From the NCBI RefSeq assembly GCF_025273675.1, contig NZ_CP045809.1, positions 310,001 through 374,000 on the forward strand: a stretch of DNA of 64,000 nucleotides. The letters run 5' to 3'. Made by a program: the position numbers and the translations under genes. The stretch is from Gordonia pseudamarae. Its GTDB lineage: Bacteria; Actinomycetota; Actinomycetes; Mycobacteriales; Mycobacteriaceae. Positions 43,564 through 51,510 of the stretch are shown piece by piece (position 1 is the stretch's first letter; each line of letters starts with the position of its first letter). Below the pieces are notes generated by a model. It had not been told where the DNA came from and did not search any database. It worked only from the letters and a program-made list of their open reading frames with translations.

Positions 43564-45089
43564 TCACCGTCGCAGCACGGCCCCGCGACGGGGTCCTGGA
43601 CGTGCTGTCGGTGACGTTCGGACGGGTGCTGCGCGCCCACGCGGTGTCGGTATCTCCGTCCGAGGTGATTGAGATCAGGAGGGTCATGGACATCGTCGGG
43701 GCCGCTGACATCGATCGACTGCGATCCGGATTGTGCTGCGTCTGCGTCAAATACGCGTACGAGCGGCCGGGATTCGGCCGGGCCTTCGACATGTTCTTCA
43801 GAGGTTCCGATATCGGGGTCGACAATCTGGCGCAGCCGCGCCCACGCGGGGCCGCCGATGTCCTGCCCGACGATGTCGCCTGGGACGATGACTTCACCGG
43901 CGCGGCACGGATGATCGGTGCCGACGAACATACCGACGAAGTCGGCGACCTGATGGCCGATGACCCGGATGCGCGTGAACGGCACGGGGAGAGCGCGCAC
44001 CGCGAGGAGAACGACTTCAGCGTGTCCGCGGGTGCCGAGCAGTTGGCCGTCGATACCGACACCGAATCCGTCGCAGGTGGCGTCACGTACACGATCGAGG
44101 TATCCGAAGCTGATTCCGCGTCGGTGGGGGAGCTGACCGGTGAGGCTACCCGGGTGCGCGGCACGCCGATCGGATTGCGTGATGCCGCAGCGATTCTGCG
44201 GGCACTGGACTCATACGATGCCCGTCGGGCATATGGGACCGACGACGGCGAGGGATTATCCGACCGGCATCGGGCAGAACTGGTCAAGGCTCTCAACGCG
44301 TTTATCGAAGCGCTCGGGCAGCGCCTCGCGGCGCAACCGGGCGATACGACCCACGTCGACGACGGGCCCGATCCGGTCCGGGTCGACCAGGCCGACATAG
44401 ACCGCGCGTGTCACCGGCTGGTGCAGCGGATGCGCGGTGCGCCGCGCCGGGTCGCCCGCCGCGCCGACCACGGCGGACTCGACATGCGTCGCACGATGCG
44501 TGCCTCCGTCGCCACCGATGGGGTGCCGTTGGAACTGTGGCGCCGCATCCACCGGAAGGGACCGGTGCGGCTGCTCCTCCTGGCCGACGTGTCGCTGTCG
44601 GTGCGGCCGGTCACCGGCTTCATCCTGCGTCTGGCGCAGACTTTGCACCGGGTGGGCGGTCGCTGCGAGGTGATCGCGTTCGTTGACCGGCCGGTGCTGG
44701 TGACGGATGCCCTACGCGCCGCGAACGCGGATTCGGCGCTGACGGCGGTGCTGGCCGCAGACGGCCTGGATCTGGCCGCCACCAGTGACTACGGTTCCGT
44801 ATGGGAGGAATTGCTCGACAGTTACGGTGATCTCGTCACCAAACGCACGTCGGTGTTGGTCGTCGGTGATGCCCGCAGCAACGGATTCTCGCCGCGCGCC
44901 GAACTGTTCGCGGAACTGTCCAGGCGGGCACACCGCGTCGCGTGGGTGACGCCCGAACCCGCTCGCTATTGGGCGCAGACCGGCTGTGGCCTGAAGGAGT
45001 ACGCACCGAACTGCGCCGGTGTGGTCAGCGCCCGCGACGGTGCCGAACTGGTGCGGCGCTGCGACGAACTCGGAAACGCACTGAGCTGA
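43560..45089 (+). CDS. VWA domain-containing protein (CoxE-like)
   Basis: 509 residues. The central part (about 130-210) is acidic and variable. The C-terminal half has RRADHGGLDMRRTMRASVAT and the VWA core LLLADVSLSVRPVTGFILRL with a MIDAS DxSxS set, then FVDRPVLVTDAL and VLVVGDARSN. It matches the VWA_CoxE group that partners MoxR ATPases. Overlaps with moxR (ATGA) and with luxR (TGATG) show one operon. Proposed job: client binding for the MoxR ATPase in methanol dehydrogenase maturation. Confidence 0.88.
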   Translation: MITVAARPRDGVLDVLSVTFGRVLRAHAVSVSPSEVIEIRRVMDIVGAADIDRLRSGLCCVCVKYAYERPGFGRAFDMFFRGSDIGVDNLAQPRPRGAADVLPDDVAWDDDFTGAARMIGADEHTDEVGDLMADDPDARERHGESAHREENDFSVSAGAEQLAVDTDTESVAGGVTYTIEVSEADSASVGELTGEATRVRGTPIGLRDAAAILRALDSYDARRAYGTDDGEGLSDRHRAELVKALNAFIEALGQRLAAQPGDTTHVDDGPDPVRVDQADIDRACHRLVQRMRGAPRRVARRADHGGLDMRRTMRASVATDGVPLELWRRIHRKGPVRLLLLADVSLSVRPVTGFILRLAQTLHRVGGRCEVIAFVDRPVLVTDALRAANADSALTAVLAADGLDLAATSDYGSVWEELLDSYGDLVTKRTSVLVVGDARSNGFSPRAELFAELSRRAHRVAWVTPEPARYWAQTGCGLKEYAPNCAGVVSARDGAELVRRCDELGNALS

Positions 45090-45766
45090 TGACGACGACC
45101 ATGACACCTCGGTTCGGGAGCAGCCAGGACGCGGACACGTCGCCGGTGCGGATTGTGCTCATCGACCAGCACCGACTCCTGCGACAGGGGATCGCATCAT
45201 TGCTGGCCCACGAACCTCGGGTCGACCTGGTCGGTGAGGCCGCCGATGCCGAGGCCGCAGAGGCGGTTATCGAGCGGGTGCGGCCCGATCTCGTCGTCAT
45301 CGACCTCAAGCCCGCCTCGGGTGCCTGCCATGACGGCCTGGCCCTGATCGCCCGACTCACCAGCCGGAGTCCTACGGTGAAATCGGTTGTGCTGACGTCA
45401 TTTCACGACGAATCACTGATCGCCCGCGCCGCTCGCGCCGGGGCCCGCGGATTTGTCCTCAAAGACATCAATACCGATGCCCTGGTGCGAGTCATCATCG
45501 CCGTCGCGGCCGGCGGGCTGGTGTTCGACGCCGCCCCCGACATCCGGTCGGCAGCGGCCTGGGAGGCGCATCTGCCCGAACCGAGCCGGCGTGAGACCCA
45601 GGTCCTGGCTCTGCTCGCCGAAGGCTGCTCCCGTCGTGAAGTCGGCCGCACCCTCGGTATCGCCGAATCAACCGTCGGCTTCCACATCACCAATATCCTC
45701 AGCAAGCTGGGCGCCGCCACCACAACCGAAGCCGTCTACATGGTGAGCATGCGCGGCTTCATCTGA
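45089..45766 (+). CDS. LuxR/NarL-type response regulator
   Basis: 225 residues. A receiver domain (RIVLIDQHRLLRQGIASLLA; phospho-Asp in LVVIDLKPAS; Lys in FVLKDINTDALV) is followed by a LuxR helix-turn-helix (RRETQVLALLAEGCSRREVG then IAESTVGFHITNILSKLGA). The usual Asp-Asp pair near the N-terminus is Asp-Gln, which may weaken Mg binding. Translationally coupled to the VWA gene. No histidine kinase lies nearby. It may control mno through the repeats upstream of that gene. Confidence 0.88.
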   Translation: MTTTMTPRFGSSQDADTSPVRIVLIDQHRLLRQGIASLLAHEPRVDLVGEAADAEAAEAVIERVRPDLVVIDLKPASGACHDGLALIARLTSRSPTVKSVVLTSFHDESLIARAARAGARGFVLKDINTDALVRVIIAVAAGGLVFDAAPDIRSAAAWEAHLPEPSRRETQVLALLAEGCSRREVGRTLGIAESTVGFHITNILSKLGAATTTEAVYMVSMRGFI

Positions 45767-46047
45767 GCCGCCCTCTTCGGTGGCCGGGTGCTTGGATCTC
45801 CGGCGAGCTCGTGTGGCGTTCGGCAACCCGGCGGCACCCTCCGACACTCCCGCGTCGCGAACTCCGTCCCGCGTAGTGGATGTAGCGATGTCCCGAGGCC
45901 ATGCGGTCATTGTCCTCGATCGGGATGATGCTGGACATCGTCATGGTGGGGGGGGTGGCCGCGACCACAGCAGGTAGTGAAGGATGATTTCGCGATCGTG
46001 CATGGCGGTTTATCATTGCCACATCGGACAACCGAGCAGGGAGTGTC
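45767..46047. other. Intergenic region before the large repeat protein
   Basis: 281 bp with no convincing gene. It includes a run of nine G (about 45947-45955) that could be hypervariable, and ends with an AGGGAG ribosome-binding site before the ATG at 46048. Confidence 0.5.
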
Positions 46048-49000
46048 ATGCGCATCTCAACCAAGAACCGTGCCCGTATCATCGCCGCGGCCGCCGGTGT
46101 CGCACTGTTCGTCAACCCCGGACAAGCCATCGCCGATGATGAGGCCGGCTCATCCGGAGACTCCACTTCCTCGCAGTCCTCGGGCACCGAAAGCTCCTCG
46201 GGTAACCAAGGCGCCTCGGGTGGTGACTTTTCGGCCGGTGCCGGCACCTCGGACTCATCAGGTTCGAGCACCTCCTCGGACTCGACGAGCAGCTCAGCCG
46301 ACTCCCCGGACACTTCATCGGACTCGGACACTTCATCGGACTCGGACACCTCGTCGGGTATCTCATCGGACTCGTCCGATTCCTCGGGCGGCTCGGATGC
46401 CTCCACAGGTGACACCGACACCACCCCGACCGGTACCGGTGCTTCGGATTCGGTCGGCACCATCACGCCGGCCGACACCACTGACACGCAGCAGTCGTCG
46501 GCACCGGGCACCGGTACCGAACAACCCTCAACCACATCACAGGAGACCGGCCCCGCCCCGGCAGGACCGGACCCCGGCCTCACCGACTACTCCCCGGCCA
46601 CCACACCCGCACCACCGGCCACCACACCCGCACCACCGGCCACCTCGTCATGGACCGGGTCCGAACCCGATGGCACGGGATCGGCAACTGAATACTCGGC
46701 ACCATCCTCGACCGATGCTGACGACACAAACTCCGATGGTGCTGATTCGGTCATCGAACCCACACCGGGCACTCCGATCGAACCCGGCGCCGACACCACC
46801 GGACCGGCCGCGTCAACAGTGCCTGAATCGGAGGTCGATGAACCACAGGCCTTGGAACCGGGTACCGTCAGCTTGTCGGCGGCATCGCCTGCGCCACAGG
46901 CCTTCATGGCCGCGGCGACGACCACCACAACAGCCCCGGTTCCGGCTCCGAGCACCTCCCAAGGCCTGGTCGGTGCTCTGGCATTCCTCGGACTACTGCC
47001 CGCCGGTGGCCCGGTCGTACCGGCGGCCAACCCCGCACCGTGGACCCTGCTGTGGTGGACCCAACGCGCCCGGTCACTGCTGAACAACCAAAGCCCCACG
47101 GCCGCACCCACACTGACCCCAACGGGTGATGGGTACACCATCAGCCTGGGCGCCACCGACCCCGACGGCGACCCACTCACCACCACCATCACCACACAGC
47201 CCACCAACGGTGTCATCACCCCCAACGCCGACGGCACCTTCACCTACACCCCCAACGCCGGCAGTACCGCCGCCGATCAGTTCACCGTCACCATCAGTGA
47301 CTCCGGTCCCCACATTCACGGACTGGCAAGTATTCTCGCCCTCTTCACCGGGCAGAACCCACACACCCGCACCGTCACCATCCACATCCCCGAAACCAGC
47401 ACGCCACCTGCCAACCAGCCGCCGGTGGTCGACCCCGACCAGGAACCCACTGTCGGCACCCCCGACGCCGTCACCGGTTCGGTGGTGGTCACCGGCCTGG
47501 CGAGCATGGTCACCGACCCCGACAACGACCCACTGATCTTCTACACCACCGACACCGACGTCGTCTTCGATGATCAGAACCCCGGCACCTTCACGTGGAC
47601 ACCAACCACCGAACTTCGCCACGGCGCCGCCGTTCCGGGTGCCCCGCACACCCACACCATCGTCATCACCGCCGATGACGGTAACGGCGGCACCTACGAC
47701 ATCACCGTCGTCGTCCCCATCGACCCGCAGAACGCCGAGCCCACCGTCATCGTCTCGCCGCCGTCAGCCCCGGTGGTGGGGTCAGGAACGGTCACCGGCT
47801 CCATCACCGCCACCGACGGCGACTCGGACGAGCTGACATTCTTCGTGGACGGCGCAACAGCCACTGACACAAATACTTTCATCACCGCCGGCGGGGCCAC
47901 CCTGATCATCGACCCGACCACCGGCACCTACACCTACACCCCCTCAGGCGCCCAACAACTCGCCGCCTCCTACATCAACGCCACCACCGACGACACCTCG
48001 GAAACCATCGTCATCACCGTCGACGACGGACACGGCGGAACCATCAGCCAGACGATCATTGCCCCGGTCTCCGGAATCACATTCACCGGCCAGCCGTACG
48101 GCGGCATCCAGGTCGCCCCCGACGGCACCGCCTACCAAACCACCTACACCGGTGATTCGACCACCGGCCACACCACCTACGTCACCACCATCACCCCCAC
48201 CGGAACCACCACCACCACACTCACCGGCACACCGTACGGCAACCTCCAATTCGCCCCCGACGGCACCGCCTACCAAACCACCTACTCCGACACCTCGGCC
48301 ACCGGCTACACCACCTACGTCACCACCATCACCCCCACCGGAACCACCACCACCACACTCACCGGCACACCGAACGGCAGCCTCCAGTTCGCCCCCGACG
48401 GCACCGCCTACCAAACCACCTACACCGGTGATTCGACCACCGGCCACACCACCTACGTCACCACCATCACCCCCACCGGAACCACCACCACCACACTCAC
48501 CGGCACGCGTTACGGCAGCCTCCGCATCGCCCCCGACGGCACCGCCTACCAAACCACCTACACCGGTGATTCGACCACCGGCCACACCACCTACGTCACC
48601 GCCATCACCCCCACCGGAACCACCACCACCACACTCACCGGCACACCGTACGGCAACCTCCAATTCGCCCCCGACGGCACCGCCTACCAAACCACCTACA
48701 CCGGCACCTCGACCACCGGATACACCTACCGCGTCATCACCATCGCCCCCACCGGAACCACCACCACCACACTCACCGGCACACCGAACGACAGCCCCCA
48801 CATCGCCCCCGACGGCACCGCCTACCAAACCACCTACACCTACGATTCGACCACCGGAGACATCTACTACGTCATCACCATCAGCCCCACCGGAACCACC
48901 ACCACCACACTCACCGGCACACCGAACGGCAGCCTCCAGGTCGCCCCCGACGGCACCGCCTACCAAAGCACCTACACCTACGATTCGGCCACCGGCTACA

Positions 49001-49704
49001 CCACCTACGTCACCACGATCAGCCCCACCGGAACCACTACCACCCCACTCACCGGCCAGCCGTCCGGAAGCATCCACATCGCCCCCGACAGCACGGCCTA
49101 CCAAACCGCCTACGATTCGACCACCGATTACACCTACGTCACCGCCATCAGCCCCACCGGAACCACCACCACCACACTCACCGGCCGGCCTCACGGCAGC
49201 CTCCACATCGCCCCCGACGGCACCGCCTACCAAACCACCTACACCGGCAACTCGACCATCGGCTACACCACCTACGTCACCGCCATCAGTCCCACCGAAA
49301 CCACCACCACACTCACCGGCGCACCTTACGACAGCCCCCACATCGCCCCCGACGGCACCGCCTACCAAACCACCTACACCTACGATTCGACCACCGGCTA
49401 CACCTTCCACGTCACCGCCATCAGCTCCACCGGAACCACCACCACACTCACCGGCGAGCCGACCGGCAGCCTCCAGTTCGCCCCCGACGGCACCGCCTAC
49501 CAAACCACCTACACCTACGATTCGACCACCGGCTACACTTTCCACGTCACCGCCATCAGCCCCACCGGAACCACCACCACACTCACCGGCCAGCCGACCG
49601 GCAGCCTCCAGTTCGCCCCCGACGGGTCGGTGTTCTCTTCGGTGTCGAGCGGAAGTCACACGTGGCTCGTCGTGATCAGGCGCGCCGACACCGCGACGAC
49701 GTGA
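46048..49704 (+). CDS. Large secreted repeat protein (adhesin- or cell-wall-like)
   Basis: 1218 residues. A signal peptide (hydrophobic core AAAAGVALFV) should be cut after the AIA near residue 30. Residues 31-230 are Ser/Thr/Asp/Pro-rich. From about 345 come cadherin/VCBS-like modules (GDGYTISLGATDPDGDPLTT, DGTFTYTPNAGS; NQPPVVDPDQEPT; DDGHGGTISQTI). From about 680 to the end there are twelve 46-residue repeats with core IAPDGTAYQTTYT and TTTTLTG, reminiscent of beta-propeller blades. No LPxTG motif or C-terminal membrane anchor was found, so it is secreted or held non-covalently. A role in surface adhesion is inferred from architecture. Confidence 0.82.
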   Translation: MRISTKNRARIIAAAAGVALFVNPGQAIADDEAGSSGDSTSSQSSGTESSSGNQGASGGDFSAGAGTSDSSGSSTSSDSTSSSADSPDTSSDSDTSSDSDTSSGISSDSSDSSGGSDASTGDTDTTPTGTGASDSVGTITPADTTDTQQSSAPGTGTEQPSTTSQETGPAPAGPDPGLTDYSPATTPAPPATTPAPPATSSWTGSEPDGTGSATEYSAPSSTDADDTNSDGADSVIEPTPGTPIEPGADTTGPAASTVPESEVDEPQALEPGTVSLSAASPAPQAFMAAATTTTTAPVPAPSTSQGLVGALAFLGLLPAGGPVVPAANPAPWTLLWWTQRARSLLNNQSPTAAPTLTPTGDGYTISLGATDPDGDPLTTTITTQPTNGVITPNADGTFTYTPNAGSTAADQFTVTISDSGPHIHGLASILALFTGQNPHTRTVTIHIPETSTPPANQPPVVDPDQEPTVGTPDAVTGSVVVTGLASMVTDPDNDPLIFYTTDTDVVFDDQNPGTFTWTPTTELRHGAAVPGAPHTHTIVITADDGNGGTYDITVVVPIDPQNAEPTVIVSPPSAPVVGSGTVTGSITATDGDSDELTFFVDGATATDTNTFITAGGATLIIDPTTGTYTYTPSGAQQLAASYINATTDDTSETIVITVDDGHGGTISQTIIAPVSGITFTGQPYGGIQVAPDGTAYQTTYTGDSTTGHTTYVTTITPTGTTTTTLTGTPYGNLQFAPDGTAYQTTYSDTSATGYTTYVTTITPTGTTTTTLTGTPNGSLQFAPDGTAYQTTYTGDSTTGHTTYVTTITPTGTTTTTLTGTRYGSLRIAPDGTAYQTTYTGDSTTGHTTYVTAITPTGTTTTTLTGTPYGNLQFAPDGTAYQTTYTGTSTTGYTYRVITIAPTGTTTTTLTGTPNDSPHIAPDGTAYQTTYTYDSTTGDIYYVITISPTGTTTTTLTGTPNGSLQVAPDGTAYQSTYTYDSATGYTTYVTTISPTGTTTTPLTGQPSGSIHIAPDSTAYQTAYDSTTDYTYVTAISPTGTTTTTLTGRPHGSLHIAPDGTAYQTTYTGNSTIGYTTYVTAISPTETTTTLTGAPYDSPHIAPDGTAYQTTYTYDSTTGYTFHVTAISSTGTTTTLTGEPTGSLQFAPDGTAYQTTYTYDSTTGYTFHVTAISPTGTTTTLTGQPTGSLQFAPDGSVFSSVSSGSHTWLVVIRRADTATT
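48095..49650 (+). repeat. Twelve 138-bp tandem repeats
   Basis: Period 138 bp (for example GACGGCACCGCCTACCAAAC at 48121 and again at 48259). Each unit encodes 46 residues; later units lose one to a few codons, always in multiples of three. The bias is so strong that plus-strand frame 2 and one minus-strand frame are also open through the whole array. Confidence 0.93.
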
Positions 49705-50036
49705 GTGTCCCCGCGAACCAATTCCGTCGTATCAGGTCAGGACCACAACCATTCAGCTACGGCACCTCTCAGTGAAGTGAGACCCCGATGGCAACACTCG
49801 CCGATCCGGCCGATCCCGATGACTTCCCCACGAATGGACAGTTCTTCGTGGAGTTGTGATGAGGCTCATCGAAAGCGCTCAGAGATGCTCGCCGAAGCGG
49901 CTTCGGCTGGGAGTGGGAGGTGGCCGAGTTCCGATCGTGACCATTCCTCGGCCTGATCGAAGTGCACCCGGTGCTCGGCGCGTACGACGGCTGCGTCGTA
50001 GCCGAAAAGGTTAGGCGGCCTGCGACGCGGGAACGG
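49705..50036. other. Intergenic region after the repeat protein
   Basis: 332 bp between convergent genes. I see no terminator hairpin of note. Short open frames exist (for example a 23-codon frame from ATG 49788), but none resembles a known protein; they may be decayed gene fragments. Confidence 0.4.
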
Positions 50037-50903
50037 TCAGCGGGCGAGGAAGGCGGCGACTGTGGACTCGAAGGCCTGTTTGGCTTCGATCATTACCCAG
50101 TGGCCGCAGCGGGGGAAGATGTGGAGTTCGGCGTCGGGGATCAGGCGCAGGGGGGCCAGGGCCATGTCGGGGGGGCTGACGCGGTCGTCGCGGCCCCAGG
50201 TGAGCAGGGTGGGGCACGAGATCTTGTGCATCATCGACCAGTACGGCGGCATTTCGGACGAGGCGAGGAACTGTTGCTGCATCTCGAACGATGCCGAGCC
50301 ATACATCGTACGGGCTGTTGTGAGAGCGTCGGGGTTCTGCGCGACCTCCCAGCGTTCCTCGATCAACTCGTCGGTGACCAGGGCGCGGTTGTAGACCATC
50401 GCATTGAGCCAACGCACCAGCTTGTCGCGGTCGGGGGCGTCGGCGAACTCCTGGAGCAGACGCAGCCCCTCACTGGGGCTGGGGGAGAACAGATTAGGTC
50501 CTACGCCACCGATCGTCACCAGCTTGGCGACGCGTTCGGGCTTCTTCATCGCCAGGTTGACGGCGACGACCCCGCCCATCGAGTTGCCGATCATCGGTGC
50601 CGACTCGATACCGAGGGCGTCCATGAAGCGGGTGACCGAACTGCCGGCGGTGAGGACCGGCATCCCCTCCCAGGAGTCGCTGACCCCGAATCCGGGAAAC
50701 TCCAGGATATAGCAGCGGTGGGTTTGCGCGAAGAAGTCGAGGTTACCGCGATAGTTGCGCCAGCCGGTCACGCCGGGGCCCGAACCGTGCAGCAGGAGCA
50801 GCGGCGGGGCATCGGGGTCGCCGGCCTCGTGATAGCGGAGCACACCTTTGTCGGTGGTCAGTTCGCGTTTGGTTCCCTCGTATGTCACGTCCACGCCTAA
50901 CAC
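50037..50903 (-). CDS. Alpha/beta hydrolase, meta-cleavage product hydrolase-like
   Basis: 288 residues. LLLLHGSGPGVTGWRNY forms the oxyanion region; the nucleophile Ser is in MIGNSMGGVVAVNLA; Asp in WGRDDRVSP and His in PRCGHWVMIEA complete the triad. The lid (LLQEFADAPDRDKLVRWLNAMVYN) resembles HsaD/BphD-type C-C bond hydrolases that open the steroid or biphenyl ring after meta cleavage. A perfect KstR-type operator abuts the GTG start, supporting a steroid role. A GTG nine bases further in is an alternative start. Confidence 0.85.
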   Translation of the reverse strand: MLGVDVTYEGTKRELTTDKGVLRYHEAGDPDAPPLLLLHGSGPGVTGWRNYRGNLDFFAQTHRCYILEFPGFGVSDSWEGMPVLTAGSSVTRFMDALGIESAPMIGNSMGGVVAVNLAMKKPERVAKLVTIGGVGPNLFSPSPSEGLRLLQEFADAPDRDKLVRWLNAMVYNRALVTDELIEERWEVAQNPDALTTARTMYGSASFEMQQQFLASSEMPPYWSMMHKISCPTLLTWGRDDRVSPPDMALAPLRLIPDAELHIFPRCGHWVMIEAKQAFESTVAAFLAR

Positions 50904-50905
50904 AC

Positions 50906-50919
50906 TAGAACGTGTTCTA
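50906..50919. promoter_or_regulatory. KstR-type operator
   Basis: TAGAACGTGTTCTA is a perfect 14-bp palindrome and an exact fit to TnnAACnnGTTnnA; flanking bases extend the symmetry (ACTAGAACGTGTTCTAGT). It touches the hydrolase start on the minus strand. Confidence 0.8.
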
Positions 50920-50950
50920 GTCGATTGTCATCGGGGTGGCTTCCGGACGG

Positions 50951-51277
50951 TCACTGTGAGTGCGTGTGCCGATGCTCGACGCCGAGGATGTCGTGCAGGA
51001 TGCGGTGCACGATCGCGTCGTGGACGACGCTGTAGCGGACGGTGCGGCCCTCCTTGTCGGCACACACCCAGCCCTGGTCGCGCAGGGCGCGCAGGGACTG
51101 CGACGCCGCGTTCTCGGTGATCTGCGCGGCCGCGGCCAGCTGTGTGACGGTCTGGTCGGGACCGGCGTGCATCTCCACGAGCAGGCGCAGCCGGGTGGTG
51201 TCACTGAGCAGGGAAAACCTGGCCGACCACCGCGTGATATCGGAGTCGGGTATGCGGGCCGTCTGGTTCTCGGACAT
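50951..51277 (-). CDS. ArsR/SmtB family metal-type regulator
   Basis: 108 residues. Winged helix-turn-helix (LSDTTRLRLLVEMHAGP, VTQLAAAAQITENAASQSLR, ALRDQGWVCADKEGRTVRYS). The last helix and tail are rich in His and Asp (VVHDAIVHRILHDILGVEHRHTHSQ region), a potential alpha-5 metal site as in NmtR, CzrA and KmtR sensors; no Cys pair of the ArsR alpha-3 type. It is divergent from a nickel/peptide-type ABC importer with a 20-bp palindrome between, so it likely controls that importer in response to a metal such as Ni, Co or Zn. Confidence 0.85.
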   Translation of the reverse strand: MSENQTARIPDSDITRWSARFSLLSDTTRLRLLVEMHAGPDQTVTQLAAAAQITENAASQSLRALRDQGWVCADKEGRTVRYSVVHDAIVHRILHDILGVEHRHTHSQ

Positions 51278-51462
51278 CACGCTCCTGTCTCTCCCGGGGT
51301 CTTGTGGGTACGCATTATGCCCTGTCGGCCCGGAGTGTGGCGGCCGGGCCGCGGTGTTCGCCCGGCGCAACCGGCCGATCAGGACGATACTGTCCGCCTG
51401 GGCAGTGTCCGATGTGCTCGCGGGTCGATAGTGTCCCGTGCAAGGCCTATGCGGCGGCAAAT

Positions 51463-51482
51463 ACATGTCTGTCAGGACATGT
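51463..51482. promoter_or_regulatory. Perfect-arm inverted repeat, probable ArsR operator
   Basis: ACATGTCTGTCAGGACATGT: 7-bp arms around a 6-base centre, 28 bases before the importer ATG. A second looser copy (ATGTGTGCATAACAACATAT) overlaps its right end. Confidence 0.65.
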
Positions 51483-51510
51483 GTGCATAACAACATATTT
51501 AGGGGTTTGG

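Noticed and set aside
47944..49659. Minus-strand 571-codon Gly/Asp/Val-rich open frame, resembling a PE_PGRS-like protein
   Set aside because: It is the mirror of the 138-bp repeats in the secreted repeat protein. It has no signal, start context or non-repeat domain; the plus-strand frame has all three.
48059..49675. Plus-strand Pro/Thr-rich frame across the same repeats
   Set aside because: A shadow frame kept open by repeat composition. It lacks a start signal and overlaps the better supported gene.
49788..49859. 23-codon open frame MATLADPADPDDF...
   Set aside because: It has no similarity I recognise, and a short open frame is expected by chance in this composition.
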